Below, in pieces: positions 27,060-36,880 of a stretch of DNA of 64,000 nucleotides. Each line of letters begins with the position of its first letter. Position 1 is the stretch's first letter. The position numbers were made by a program, and so were the translations under genes. Under the pieces are notes generated by a model, which saw only the letters and a list, made by a program, of their open reading frames with translations, was not told the origin of the DNA and did no database searches. The DNA comes from Algoriphagus sp. A40 (GTDB lineage Bacteria; Bacteroidota; Bacteroidia; Cytophagales; Cyclobacteriaceae), in assembly GCF_002002735.1 (NCBI RefSeq), contig NZ_MUNY01000053.1, positions 124,001 through 188,000 of the forward strand, given 5' to 3'.

Positions 27060-27298
27060 AATCTCAGAATTTAATTACTTGACCAAAGATTAGTTAAAAA
27101 CTGAAAGGATTTTCACCCAAATCCATCAATGCAGGAAATTGTCGATAAATGAGGAAAGGTTCTTGCTTAAGTTCCACTTTCTTATTCAAAGCTATATTCT
27201 ACCAAATAAACCTCCGAAGACCGACTTATTTCAAAATCAGATAGATTCCCGATTAAAAATCATAATTTGAATCGACACTCTTTCAAACCCAATTAACC

Positions 27299-28327
27299 AT
27301 GAAAAACAGAAGAGAATTTCTACAAAAATCAGCACTCGGCATAGCAGGACTGGCGATGGCACCATCCTGGCTCCAAGGTGCCCCTGCTTTGATCAAATCC
27401 TGGAATAAACCAGATTCTGAAATCAATGGAGTCAAAATCGGCTGCATCACCTACTCCTTCAGATCCATGCCGGATCAGAGTGCAGAAGCAACGCTGAAAT
27501 ATGTGGTGGACAGTGGCTTGAGTTCTATTGAGTTGATGGGAGATCCTGCAGAAAGCTTTGCCGGTATGCCTGCACCGACTTTCAACCGAATAAAAGCTTT
27601 CCAACTTGGAGGAAAGCAGCGAAGGGGCGAAACTCTGACTGAAGATGAAAAAAAGGAATTGGCTGATCTTCAGGCACAATCCCAAGCTTATACCAAAGTG
27701 GTAGCCGACTGGAGAGCCACTGCAGACATGAAGAAATTCGAGCAAGTCCGAAAAATGTACAAAGACGCAGGCGTTAGTATTTATGCGTTCAAACCCAATG
27801 CTTTTGGCCAGAATAATACTGATGCAGACATAGCTTATGGAATGAATGCCGCAAAAGCCTTGGGTGCTTCACATGTCACTTTAGAACATCCCTCTGATGA
27901 TGCCCATACGCTTAGACTGGGGAAACTCGGAGAAAAATATAAAATGGGCGTTGGCTACCACGGCCACGAACAGGAGACTTTCACCTTCTGGGATACAGCT
28001 CTTGCCCAAAGCTCAGCAAACGGATTGAATTTGGATGCCGGACATTACATTGCCGCAGGCCATCCCGATGTACTCCAATTGATCGAAAAGCAGCATGCCC
28101 GTATCTTTAGCATGCATACCAAAGACCGTCAAACGCCTGCCAATGGCAAAGGAAATTTGGCTTGGGGAACCGGTGATACTCCGATCGGAGATATTCTGAA
28201 ACTGATGCAAAAAAACAAATACAAATTCCCTGCTACCATCGAACTTGAATATCAAGTCCCTGAAGGATCTGATGCGGTGAAGGAAGTCCAAAAATGCGTG
28301 GAATTCTGTAGAAAGGCACTTGCCTAA
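27299..28327 (+). CDS. Tat-exported sugar phosphate isomerase/epimerase-type TIM barrel protein
   Basis: 342 residues. A twin-arginine signal (MKNRREFLQKSALGIAGLAM) directs folded export to the periplasm. The rest is an AP-endonuclease-2-type TIM barrel with metal-ligand positions in SSIELMGD, VTLEHPSDDAHT, GVGYHGHEQETF, NLDAGHYIAAG, FSMHTKDR and PATIELEYQVPEG. Such proteins isomerise or epimerise sugars or inositols; the substrate is unknown. Stands alone with a strong terminator after it. The 239-bp gap upstream holds nothing recognisable. Confidence 0.88.
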   Translation: MKNRREFLQKSALGIAGLAMAPSWLQGAPALIKSWNKPDSEINGVKIGCITYSFRSMPDQSAEATLKYVVDSGLSSIELMGDPAESFAGMPAPTFNRIKAFQLGGKQRRGETLTEDEKKELADLQAQSQAYTKVVADWRATADMKKFEQVRKMYKDAGVSIYAFKPNAFGQNNTDADIAYGMNAAKALGASHVTLEHPSDDAHTLRLGKLGEKYKMGVGYHGHEQETFTFWDTALAQSSANGLNLDAGHYIAAGHPDVLQLIEKQHARIFSMHTKDRQTPANGKGNLAWGTGDTPIGDILKLMQKNKYKFPATIELEYQVPEGSDAVKEVQKCVEFCRKALA

Positions 28328-28330
28328 AAC

Positions 28331-28362
28331 AAAAGACCGAGTCAGGAATGGCTCGGTCTTTT
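28331..28362 (+). terminator. Terminator of the isomerase gene
   Basis: Perfect 11-bp stem, AAAAGACCGAG with CTCGGTCTTTT, and a 10-nt loop. The stem lies 3 bp after the stop and, being symmetric, may also serve the convergent Rrf2 gene. Confidence 0.9.
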
Positions 28363-28364
28363 CT

Positions 28365-28787
28365 TTACTTCTCTTTTATCTCTGAAGCAAGGGTCGTAAT
28401 CGGTCTTTCCAAAATCGGAACCATTTCCGCTCTTACCTCAGCAAAGAGCTTCCGGATTCGGCAGGTTTTTTCATCTTCACATTCGGCGCATGCCTCATAA
28501 AACCGCTCAGAAATACAGGGGATCAAGGCAATCGGACCATCGACTACGCGCATGATCTGGGCGATACTTATCTCGGCGGGGTCTTTGGCCAAGGTATAGC
28601 CTCCCTCCGCTCCCCTTACACTTTTTACAAGTTGATGGGTTTTCAAATCCCGAAGGATATTTTCAAGAAATTTATAGGGAATATGCTCCCGCTCTGAGAT
28701 TAATTTAGCTGATACAGGCATCAGCTCCGGATGATCTTGAAGGAAAAGTATGGTTTTGATCGCGTATTTGGCTCTTTTGGATAGCAT
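28365..28787 (-). CDS. Rrf2-family transcriptional regulator with four cysteines
   Basis: 140 residues. The N-terminal winged helix reads MLSKRAKYAIKTILFL, the recognition part HIPYKFLENILRDLKTHQLVKSVRGAEGGYTL. The C-terminal half has CISERFYEACAECEDEKTC, i.e. Cys near residues 90, 99, 102 and 108, like the Fe-S ligand region of IscR and NsrR. It could sense Fe-S status, nitric oxide or thiol metabolism. It is the only regulator of the CymR/IscR superfamily visible here. A 7-bp inverted repeat sits right at its start. Confidence 0.92.
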   Translation of the reverse strand: MLSKRAKYAIKTILFLQDHPELMPVSAKLISEREHIPYKFLENILRDLKTHQLVKSVRGAEGGYTLAKDPAEISIAQIMRVVDGPIALIPCISERFYEACAECEDEKTCRIRKLFAEVRAEMVPILERPITTLASEIKEK

Positions 28788-28789
28788 GG

Positions 28790-28816
28790 GTACTTTTTAT
28801 AACACAGCCAAAGTAC
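28790..28816 (-). promoter_or_regulatory. Candidate autoregulatory operator of the Rrf2 gene
   Basis: Inverted repeat GTACTTT (28790-28796) and AAAGTAC (28810-28816) with a 13-bp spacer, 2 bp upstream of the start codon. Its position suggests self-repression; the sequence is unlike the five CCTATC-type palindromes at 34-44.6 kb. Confidence 0.35.
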
Positions 28817-28905
28817 AAAAAAAACTCAATTTGCACTGCTGGAGTCAGCCATCTAAAAAATGAAAGTTCGGTAGTAAAATGAATAAAAACCCTTTTGAAC
28901 CTAAT

Positions 28906-30186
28906 TCATGAAAACAAGAAATAAGCAATCCCCAAAGTAATCAACACATTAAATCCCTGAGCAATCAGAAAGGCGAAAAGCGGTTTCTGATTGCTTTCCT
29001 GGATCAAGTCCTTGAAATTCGTTTCCAAACCAATGGAAGTGAAAGCCAAAGCGAACCACAGGTTTTGGAAACTTTTTAAGCTTCCCTTCACTTCATTGTA
29101 CACTTCGGTTTCAATAAAAAAAGAAAACAGGATAGATGCCCCCAAAAATCCCAGAACAAATTTTGGAAATCGCTCCCAAATCACGCCTAAAGTTGGCTTT
29201 TCATAATGTTGTCCCTCCGGAGTTTGGGTATAAGTCCAATAGACAGAAATCGCAAATGCAGCAACTCCAAGGAGCACATTTTGGGAGAATTTCACAATGG
29301 TGCTGATCTGAAGGGCTTTCTCACCAACCAGAGATCCACTTGCTACCACCGCTCCTGAAGTATCAATACTCCCTCCCAGCCATGCACCGGTCACTTCTTC
29401 GGACAGTCCCATCCACTCCGCTGCCAAAGGCATCAAAAGCATCATCGGAATGGCCGTGATCAGGACCATCGAAATTACATAGGACAGCTTTTTGGAATCC
29501 CCGTGAATTGCTCCTGATGTCGCAATCGCTGCCGAAACTCCGCAAATGGACACCGCAGAGGAAATCATCATCCGAAGCTCCTCGTCGACCTTGAGTTTTT
29601 TGCAAACCCAAAAGGCAAAATACCAAACCGAAATTACCACCAATAAAGCCTGAATGAGACCCAATCCACCTGCTTTCAGAATATCTCCAAAAATGACACT
29701 TGCCCCAAGCAGCACAAGGCCGATCTTGACAAAAAGTTCGGTCGTAAGATTTTTCTTAAACCACTCCGGTAGCTTGACCAAATTCCCAATCAACAAGCCA
29801 AAAGCTAAACTGAAAATCACTGCCTCCAAATTGAACTGCCTGGCTAATCCACTGCCGGCCACCAATAAGGCTACCTGGGTCAATGCAAAAACTCCAAGAA
29901 AAGACCCCGCCAAGGGAAGAATCTTTTTCCCAATCAAAACAGCCGCAACTGCAGAAAAAACAAAAACCAAGACCAATTGGGCAAAAAGACTGGAAAGGTT
30001 TTCGGCACTGGAAAAAATACCAACCAAATCAGCCCCTGATTTCCAATTGTAAGATGGATTGGAAAATTTGAAAAGGAACAAAACTGTTAAAATCACTCCT
30101 GCTCCAGCCAAGACGGAAGCCCAGTCTTCGTTGATACTCCAATTTTTACCGGTTTTTTCGGGTGACGGGATTTCAGGCTTGTTCAT
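28906..30186 (-). CDS. YeiH-family putative sulfate exporter
   Basis: 426 residues from ATG 30186 (TTG 30201 would add five). About ten to eleven membrane segments; the central GLLIGNLVKLPEWFKK, VGLVLLGASVIFGDILKAGG and ICGVSAAIATSGAIHGDSKKLSYVISMVLI stretches match the YeiH/YadS-like family (PF03601) often annotated as putative sulfate exporter. Biochemical proof is sparse. It fits the sulfur theme of the following 15 kb, but no CCTATC-type palindrome lies upstream. Confidence 0.85.
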   Translation of the reverse strand: MNKPEIPSPEKTGKNWSINEDWASVLAGAGVILTVLFLFKFSNPSYNWKSGADLVGIFSSAENLSSLFAQLVLVFVFSAVAAVLIGKKILPLAGSFLGVFALTQVALLVAGSGLARQFNLEAVIFSLAFGLLIGNLVKLPEWFKKNLTTELFVKIGLVLLGASVIFGDILKAGGLGLIQALLVVISVWYFAFWVCKKLKVDEELRMMISSAVSICGVSAAIATSGAIHGDSKKLSYVISMVLITAIPMMLLMPLAAEWMGLSEEVTGAWLGGSIDTSGAVVASGSLVGEKALQISTIVKFSQNVLLGVAAFAISVYWTYTQTPEGQHYEKPTLGVIWERFPKFVLGFLGASILFSFFIETEVYNEVKGSLKSFQNLWFALAFTSIGLETNFKDLIQESNQKPLFAFLIAQGFNVLITLGIAYFLFS

Positions 30187-30257
30187 AATTCGGTAGGGCA
30201 AATAAATTCAGGTGGAAAGAAAGTGGAATTTCAGTTTAGGGCAACAAGATTTTTCAT

Positions 30258-31133
30258 TTAATGCCCTTCAGGCACCTTCTCACCCGCTTCAACTTTGAAA
30301 TTCAGCCTGTTTTCCTTTGGAGGTATGGGACAAGTGGCAAAAGCGGTAAATGCGCACGGTGGGTTATAAGAGAAATTAAAATCAATCGTGGTATTTCCGC
30401 TCCGATCGGGATAATTCACATGGAGGTACCTTCCGGTTGGATAGGTTTCTTTTCCGCTCGTCACATCAGCAAAGATTACAAAAAGCTTTCCTCCATCTTC
30501 GAAAGCAATCACTTCCTGCTTTACTCCATCGACTTCAAACTTGAGAATCCCCATTACTTTCCATTCAACGATTTGACCCAAGACATTGGGAATATCAATA
30601 GTCTGATTGAACTTAGGTTCGAAAAAGGCGGGAATACTCCAGTTTTGAGCAAAGTCATAAACCGGAATTTCCTTGAAATCTTCCAAAGCTGGATGTTCTA
30701 AATCCCTTAATCTAACTGCAAAATTTTCCCCTCGTTTGATCACCGACCATTTCCAGCGGTGGAAGTAAACTCCTCCTTGGCTATAATTTTCGACAGGAAA
30801 TTGGAGTGTTTTTGGCAGAAGTTCAGGCTTAGACTTTTTGACCACTTTTGGATTGAAATGAAACCAAACTGAATCGCCCACCAAATGAAAACTCCCAATA
30901 TTCTTTTTCCCGGCTTTATTCGAAATCGAAAGACTGTCTTCAGAAACCTGATTTAAGAAGTTATTCTCTTGATCAATCCAAAGCAATCCTATCAGGTTTA
31001 CCCATCCGTTTTCTCCAAGCAATTCTGCTTTTCGGTCTGCCTTCCATTGCTCATGGGCCGGATTCTGGCCAAATACCAAAAGGGATTGGCTGGCCAAAAC
31101 CAAAACCAAGAAGATCTGTATAGTTTGTTTCAT
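30258..31133 (-). CDS. DUF1684 secreted protein
   Basis: 291 residues with a signal peptide ending in LLVFGQ. The DUF1684 hallmark is the C-terminal half: VIAFEDGGKLFVIFADVTSGKETY, GRYLHVNYP, TTIDFNFSYNPPCAFTAFATCPIPPKENRL. Function not established. It lies 71 bp upstream of the YeiH gene on the same strand and after a terminator that separates it from the CpcT gene. Confidence 0.88.
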   Translation of the reverse strand: MKQTIQIFLVLVLASQSLLVFGQNPAHEQWKADRKAELLGENGWVNLIGLLWIDQENNFLNQVSEDSLSISNKAGKKNIGSFHLVGDSVWFHFNPKVVKKSKPELLPKTLQFPVENYSQGGVYFHRWKWSVIKRGENFAVRLRDLEHPALEDFKEIPVYDFAQNWSIPAFFEPKFNQTIDIPNVLGQIVEWKVMGILKFEVDGVKQEVIAFEDGGKLFVIFADVTSGKETYPTGRYLHVNYPDRSGNTTIDFNFSYNPPCAFTAFATCPIPPKENRLNFKVEAGEKVPEGH

Positions 31134-31164
31134 CTTTTATATTTCCACGCAAAGTAAAAGAAAG

Positions 31165-31193
31165 ACAAGAGAGTCCGATACGAACTCTCTTGT
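31165..31193 (-). terminator. Terminator after the TlpA-CpcT operon
   Basis: Perfect 10-bp stem ACAAGAGAGT (31165-31174) with ACTCTCTTGT (31184-31193), 9-nt loop, T-rich tract following on the minus strand, 39 bp after the CpcT stop. Confidence 0.75.
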
Positions 31194-31231
31194 ACCCATT
31201 AACATTAAACCCTGTAATTGTTGATTAGCCG

Positions 31232-31861
31232 CTATTGATTGATTTTTTCAAATAAGTATCCAAACTTTTCCAGTCCCCAGGCTTGTTCATCCTGATCCTT
31301 CCATCCTCTGTCCCAGGAAATCAAAAAGTCGGAGGTCAGGTAGCTTTCATTTGTAAAAAATTGTGCTCCAAACAAATTTGTTGGACAGCCTTCTTCCGGA
31401 GTTTTACCTACAAAATTGCCCGAGGAATCTTTTTCGAAGATGATGTCACAATACCTGCTTTCCAATGCAACGGGTGACAATTGCTCTATCGGAAAGGGTC
31501 TTTCATCGATATCCAAAAAGATATCTTTGTTGAAGAAACTGAAGTTTCTGGAAATGATTTTTCCGTCCTTTTCAAAAACATTCAAAACCAAAGACCGGTG
31601 TGGCAAATCTTTTCTGAAGTGTTCTGCCTGTTCCAAAAAGAACCAGTGACCGTCTATCCTATCCTGCCATATCGGTTTGACTGTCAGGATCAGATGGGCA
31701 AGGGACGGATCTTCGCTGGCCATTCTTGCGGTAGAAAACTCACCGATGATCCGTTTGTTAAATTCTTCCAGAAGCTGAGGCTGGGTTTGGGCCTTGAGTT
31801 TCCCACTTTGAGAAAACAGCAGTAGGAAAAACCCGAATAGGATGAAATTCTTCATAGTCAT
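31232..31861 (-). CDS. CpcT/CpeT-family (chromophore lyase-like) secreted protein
   Basis: 209 residues with a signal peptide ending in GKLKAQ. The motifs HLILTVKPIWQDRIDGHWFFLEQ, SRNFSFF and CDIIFEKDSSGNFVGKTPEEGCPTNLFGAQFFTNESYL are characteristic of the CpeT/CpcT family, which in cyanobacteria attaches bilins to phycobiliproteins. Non-photosynthetic Bacteroidota carry homologues of unknown role. ATGA overlap with the TlpA gene shows they are made together. Confidence 0.82.
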   Translation of the reverse strand: MTMKNFILFGFFLLLFSQSGKLKAQTQPQLLEEFNKRIIGEFSTARMASEDPSLAHLILTVKPIWQDRIDGHWFFLEQAEHFRKDLPHRSLVLNVFEKDGKIISRNFSFFNKDIFLDIDERPFPIEQLSPVALESRYCDIIFEKDSSGNFVGKTPEEGCPTNLFGAQFFTNESYLTSDFLISWDRGWKDQDEQAWGLEKFGYLFEKINQ

Positions 31862-33102
31862 GATTCAGCAATCAATTGATCCACAATTGCATTAAACTCT
31901 TCCTTGAACACTTCATAATGAATGCCGGTGGCAGGTCCAGTGAAACCTGTATGAATTTTTCGCACCTTTCCCTCCCTGTCAATGAAAATGGTGGTGGGAA
32001 AAGACAAGACCTCACTCAGGGCCGGTAATTTTTCGGAGGCAGATTTCTTGTTGGCTTTGCCTGCAAAAAGAACGTCATATGTAACCCCAAAACGTTTGGA
32101 AAACTTTTCAAAACGTGCTTTGGCAAATTCCAGATCGTCTTCCTGTTCAAAACTCAAGGCGATCACTTCTACCCCACGGTCTTTGTTTTGTTCATACCAC
32201 GGGCCAAGAAAAGCCGACTCATCCATGCAATTGGGACACCATGTACCCATGATGGTGACGATTTTCACTTTGTCCTGATACTTTTTATCCTTAAGAGTGA
32301 CGGGTTTTCCATCCAGGTCCGGAAAAGAAAAGTCAAGTGTTTCATATCCTTCTTTGAGGTAAGTCAAAGCATACGCATCCGGAAGCTTTGCATTTTCATT
32401 TCTTTTAGCATAAAACTTTCTGGAATTATAGACTCCTCCAAAGGTTCCTACCAAAGAATCCTCAGCCACAAACTGTAAATCCAACAAAGAAGCTGCACCA
32501 CCTGAAAATGAAGAAAGCTTTAGATTTTCCCCAGAAATCTGACCTTCCAGAAAACGATAATCTCCTGTGGTGGTCAGAATTGTTCCAAAGATTCGATCTG
32601 ATTCATTATGAAACTCAGCTACTGCCTGAGTCTTTGAACTGTCTGAATTTACCAGAATCACATCCCATTTATCTGAAGGATCATAGCTCCCGGAAGAAAT
32701 TTGGTCAGGAATCCAAAAACGATAATTCTCATCAGGATGGGCTTCAAACTTGAGTTTTCGCTCAGAATCTGAATTCCGAGACCAGTAGCCAACCAATTTA
32801 TTGCCGGATTTAATGGTGATCAATCTGGCATCGTAAACATCTACTGGAAAAACCACTGTATCTCCCGAAGACGTAGCCAAGTCAGTGACAAATTGGTCAT
32901 TGGCATTTCGATAAGTTAAAATGGGAGTTGATCCGGAATAACTAATCGAAAAGTTGAAAGGGATTTCTCTGCCATTCTCAGAAAACACTCCCCTCCAATT
33001 CCCTTCAGCCACCTTTGACTGCGGTGCGGAACACGATGCTAAAAGTGCTAAAAGACCAAATAGTATGGCGTGCCAATGCGATTTGAAAACCTGAGTGATC
33101 AT
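31858..33102 (-). CDS. TlpA-family thiol-disulfide oxidoreductase lipoprotein
   Basis: 414 residues from ATG 33102, chosen because the next stretch is a clean lipoprotein signal (MITQVFKSHWHAILFGLLALLASC); the frame opens upstream to 33159. An N-terminal beta-rich domain (about 30-250) precedes a thioredoxin fold with Cys289-Pro-Asn-Cys292 in MGTWCPNCMDE and the cis-Pro region FPTTIFID. It works in the periplasm, probably reducing disulfides. Part of an operon with the 78-residue gene upstream and CpcT downstream, headed by a CCTATC-family palindrome variant. Confidence 0.9.
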   Translation of the reverse strand: MITQVFKSHWHAILFGLLALLASCSAPQSKVAEGNWRGVFSENGREIPFNFSISYSGSTPILTYRNANDQFVTDLATSSGDTVVFPVDVYDARLITIKSGNKLVGYWSRNSDSERKLKFEAHPDENYRFWIPDQISSGSYDPSDKWDVILVNSDSSKTQAVAEFHNESDRIFGTILTTTGDYRFLEGQISGENLKLSSFSGGAASLLDLQFVAEDSLVGTFGGVYNSRKFYAKRNENAKLPDAYALTYLKEGYETLDFSFPDLDGKPVTLKDKKYQDKVKIVTIMGTWCPNCMDESAFLGPWYEQNKDRGVEVIALSFEQEDDLEFAKARFEKFSKRFGVTYDVLFAGKANKKSASEKLPALSEVLSFPTTIFIDREGKVRKIHTGFTGPATGIHYEVFKEEFNAIVDQLIAES

Positions 33103-33165
33103 GTTAAAATTCAGGTTAAATAGCATTACGTTCGAGCTTGACTTAATCAGACTGTTCATCGGAAA

Positions 33166-33402
33166 TTAGAAACTAAGGTTCTTGAAATAGAATTTGGGAA
33201 ATGAAAAACCGAGAGCCAGTAGATCGAATTCCAGATCGTCATTCAGTTCTGAGATATCATCACTTGGTGGTCTCCTATATTTTCCAGTTGAAAAAGCATT
33301 CGCTTCTAAAACATTGGGTTTTCGTTTCTTTTGGATGGTCTGAGGAGCAAACGAGCCTGATTTCCTGGTCGCTTTTAGGTAGTTTTTGACTGCGTTTCTC
33401 AT
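33166..33402 (-). CDS. Small basic protein of unknown function (78 residues)
   Basis: 78 residues, N-terminal half strongly basic (KNYLKATRKSGSF, KKRKP), C-terminal half acidic then aromatic. No family recognised. The support is positional: the start overlaps the stop of the alpha/beta hydrolase by 4 bp and the gene fills the space to TlpA. It could also be a non-functional open frame. Confidence 0.4.
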   Translation of the reverse strand: MRNAVKNYLKATRKSGSFAPQTIQKKRKPNVLEANAFSTGKYRRPPSDDISELNDDLEFDLLALGFSFPKFYFKNLSF

Positions 33403-34124
33403 GCCGATTTAGAGGTAAACGGTTTGTAGGATTTGCTCTGAAGAAACTCCTTCGCGATAGCGCTGAAATACCAGGGGTTGTCTTTCATACTGAAGTGTCC
33501 CGAGAAGCGAATGACTTCCAGATTGAGGTTTGCTTCGGTGAGGTTTGACCAATTGGCAAACTTTTCCTTGGAGAAAAACCGATCAGTTTCACCAACGATC
33601 ATCAAAAATGGCGTTCGCTTGAGCACTTCTTTTACCTCATTGAGGAAACTCAGCTGGCAAAAAACCTGGTCAAACCAAAATGAAGATTGGTCTATCGAAG
33701 CAGGACGTCTTTTTCCGGCGAGTACTTGATGCAATTGCTGAAAAGAGAACCTGTCCTCGATCGCTGAAGGGAGATTGGCTAGAATGAGTTTGGTAACACG
33801 TTCAGGGTGGATTGCCGCCAGTCTCAGACCTATCCATGCACTGACCGAATGTGCAAGGATGGAAAATCTGTCAATGGACAATTCCTCCAGAAGGTTTTCC
33901 AAATAGAAAATAGGATCCGGGCTTCCGGGCTGCCTATCCAGAATTGCCTTTGAAAAGGAAGGAATAATCACCGTAAAATTGGAGGACAACAATTCAAGTG
34001 CATTTTCCCAATCCCCCGAAGAGCCTCCCAAAATCAGAAGATTTGGTCCTTTCCCCATGATTCGAAACCGGTAATGCTTACTGCTGTCTGATTTGGGTCG
34101 TATATTCTCAAAATTTGTTTTCAT
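33399..34124 (-). CDS. Alpha/beta hydrolase
   Basis: 241 residues without signal peptide. Features of the fold: LLILGGSSGDWENALELLSS near the N-terminus as oxyanion region, the nucleophile elbow LAHSVSAWIGLRLA (Ser near residue 103, AHSVS in place of GxSxG), a LILANLPSA strand, MIVGETDRFF for the acid and RFSGHFSMKDNP for the catalytic His. Substrate unknown. First gene of the minus-strand operon with the 78-residue, TlpA and CpcT genes; a palindromic operator candidate ends 7 bp from the start codon. Confidence 0.85.
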   Translation of the reverse strand: MKTNFENIRPKSDSSKHYRFRIMGKGPNLLILGGSSGDWENALELLSSNFTVIIPSFSKAILDRQPGSPDPIFYLENLLEELSIDRFSILAHSVSAWIGLRLAAIHPERVTKLILANLPSAIEDRFSFQQLHQVLAGKRRPASIDQSSFWFDQVFCQLSFLNEVKEVLKRTPFLMIVGETDRFFSKEKFANWSNLTEANLNLEVIRFSGHFSMKDNPWYFSAIAKEFLQSKSYKPFTSKSA

Positions 34125-34130
34125 ATTATT

Positions 34131-34147
34131 TATACCATTTTAGTATG
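34131..34147 (-). promoter_or_regulatory. Operator candidate A, upstream of the hydrolase-TlpA operon
   Basis: TATACCATTTTAGTATG, with an ATAC/GTAT inverted repeat centred at 34139, 7 bp from the start codon. It aligns with sites B-E when the centres are superimposed and is nearly the same as site C at 36.85 kb. Confidence 0.45.
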
Positions 34148-34157
34148 AATATATTTT

Positions 34158-34190
34158 TAAAAATTACCTCTAATGAAAGAGGTGTAATTA
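34158..34190 (-). terminator. Terminator of metY
   Basis: Read on the minus strand, AATTACACCTCT pairs with AGAGGTAATT (a two-base bulge) around a short loop and is followed by TTT. It lies a few bases after the metY stop. Confidence 0.6.
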
Positions 34191-34192
34191 TC

Positions 34193-35539
<1,347 letters not shown>

Positions 35540-35588
35540 TTAAAAGATAGAACAAGATTAATAATTGAATTTTACATACACAACAATT

Positions 35589-35605
35589 CCTATCGATTTT
35601 ATATG
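35589..35605 (-). promoter_or_regulatory. Operator candidate B, upstream of metY
   Basis: CCTATCGATTTTATATG centred at 35597, 62 bp before the metY start and just upstream of a promoter-like TTG-N20-TAATCTTG. The left arm CCTATC is identical to sites D and E. Confidence 0.45.
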
Positions 35606-35607
35606 AA

Positions 35608-36816
35608 TTATTTTTTTCCTAAAATTATTTCTCTGTAAACGTCCTTTACCGGCAGTGACAATACGATCAGCAAAGCCAAAATCCCGACAAAAAATATACT
35701 CAGATCCACATAGTCCAATTCAATCGCTAGCAATCCAAGTACAAAAAGCCGAAAATGCTCCAAGTAATACACCCATCGTTTTTGTTCCAGGATAGCACAG
35801 ACATTGATTAAGGAAACAAAAATGATGGTACCCAAGAGCCAAATAATCCCGGCCGATAAACCAGAATAGAATTTGGTAACCGATACAAGCCCTCCCAGAA
35901 GAAGAACCAATTGAATCACCACATACACCTTACTTGCCCAAGTATGCGGATCAGAAGACTTGATGATGCCAAAGGTGTTTCTGGATTCTTCTCCAAAATC
36001 TGCATCTAAGGTTTCAGGCTTGGAAAACAGAAGCTGCAACTTTTTCAAATAGCTAGGTTCTCTTTTGAGTGCCAACCAAAGATCAATTGAAAAATGAAAA
36101 TGCCCCCAAAGGAAGGAATAACTGTCTAGAGGTTTGACTAGTCCATAGGTTACTGGAAGGGTCTCTACTTTGAATGTGCCAAACATTTTGTCCCAAAAAA
36201 CAAAAATGTCACCATAGTTTTTATCCAGGTATTCGGGATTGGAGGCATGATGTACCCGGTGATGAGAGGGAGTAATGAAAATGTATTCAAGCCAACCAAG
36301 TTTACCGATCATTTGGGTATGGGTGAAAAAAGAATAGCCCCCATGGATCAACAAAATAGAAACTACCATATCTGGAGAATAGCCCAAAACAGGTAAGGCA
36401 CACCAAAAGACAGTTCGGACGAGAGATTGTAATAAGGTAATTCTAGCTGCCGCAGTCAGATTGAATTCCTCACTTTGATGGTGAACCACATGCGCGGCCC
36501 AAAACAAATTGACCTCATGCCCCAGCCGGTGATACCAGTACCAGACAAAATCTGTTGCCATTAATAGAATTACCCAACTTAGCCAGTGGGATGGAATGGA
36601 AAACAAAGCCAAATTTTCATGAGTCCAGACAAAAATCTCATAAAAAAGAGCGGATGAAAACAAATAGCAAAAACGCTCCCAAATCCCCACACTAAGATTT
36701 GAGACACTGCTTTCAAATTTGAAAACTCCCTTCTTTTTAAACTTCAGTGCAAAGAGATACTCTACTCCCATAAAGAATAGAATGAGTGGAATCAACAGGT
36801 AGGTGTAACTGATCAT
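35608..36816 (-). CDS. Sterol desaturase/fatty acid hydroxylase-family membrane protein
   Basis: 402 residues. The di-iron histidine boxes are visible: HRLGHEVNLFWAAHVVHHQSEEFN near residues 96-120 and HHRVHHASNPEYLDKNYG near residue 186. Hydrophobic segments lie on both sides, and the C-terminal third is an extra membrane part not needed for the catalytic core. It would hydroxylate or desaturate a lipid using O2. The gene ends 81 bp before metY starts, and site B lies next to its stop. The region upstream holds operator candidate C and, divergently, tRNA-Cys. Confidence 0.9.
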   Translation of the reverse strand: MISYTYLLIPLILFFMGVEYLFALKFKKKGVFKFESSVSNLSVGIWERFCYLFSSALFYEIFVWTHENLALFSIPSHWLSWVILLMATDFVWYWYHRLGHEVNLFWAAHVVHHQSEEFNLTAAARITLLQSLVRTVFWCALPVLGYSPDMVVSILLIHGGYSFFTHTQMIGKLGWLEYIFITPSHHRVHHASNPEYLDKNYGDIFVFWDKMFGTFKVETLPVTYGLVKPLDSYSFLWGHFHFSIDLWLALKREPSYLKKLQLLFSKPETLDADFGEESRNTFGIIKSSDPHTWASKVYVVIQLVLLLGGLVSVTKFYSGLSAGIIWLLGTIIFVSLINVCAILEQKRWVYYLEHFRLFVLGLLAIELDYVDLSIFFVGILALLIVLSLPVKDVYREIILGKK

Positions 36817-36846
36817 GAAACAAAAATAATTTTATTTCATATTTAT

Positions 36847-36863
36847 TATACCTATTTAGTATG
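36847..36863. promoter_or_regulatory. Operator candidate C, between sterol desaturase gene and tRNA-Cys
   Basis: TATACCTATTTAGTATG, ATAC/GTAT inverted repeat centred at 36855. It lies 31 bp upstream of the desaturase start (minus strand) and 18 bp upstream of the tRNA-Cys 5' end (plus strand), so it could act on either or both. Confidence 0.45.
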
Positions 36864-36880
36864 ATTTATTAATTTTAGCG

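Noticed and set aside
32508-32753. 81-residue plus-strand frame within tlpA
   Set aside because: No protein-like composition or signal and lies wholly inside the well-supported TlpA gene.
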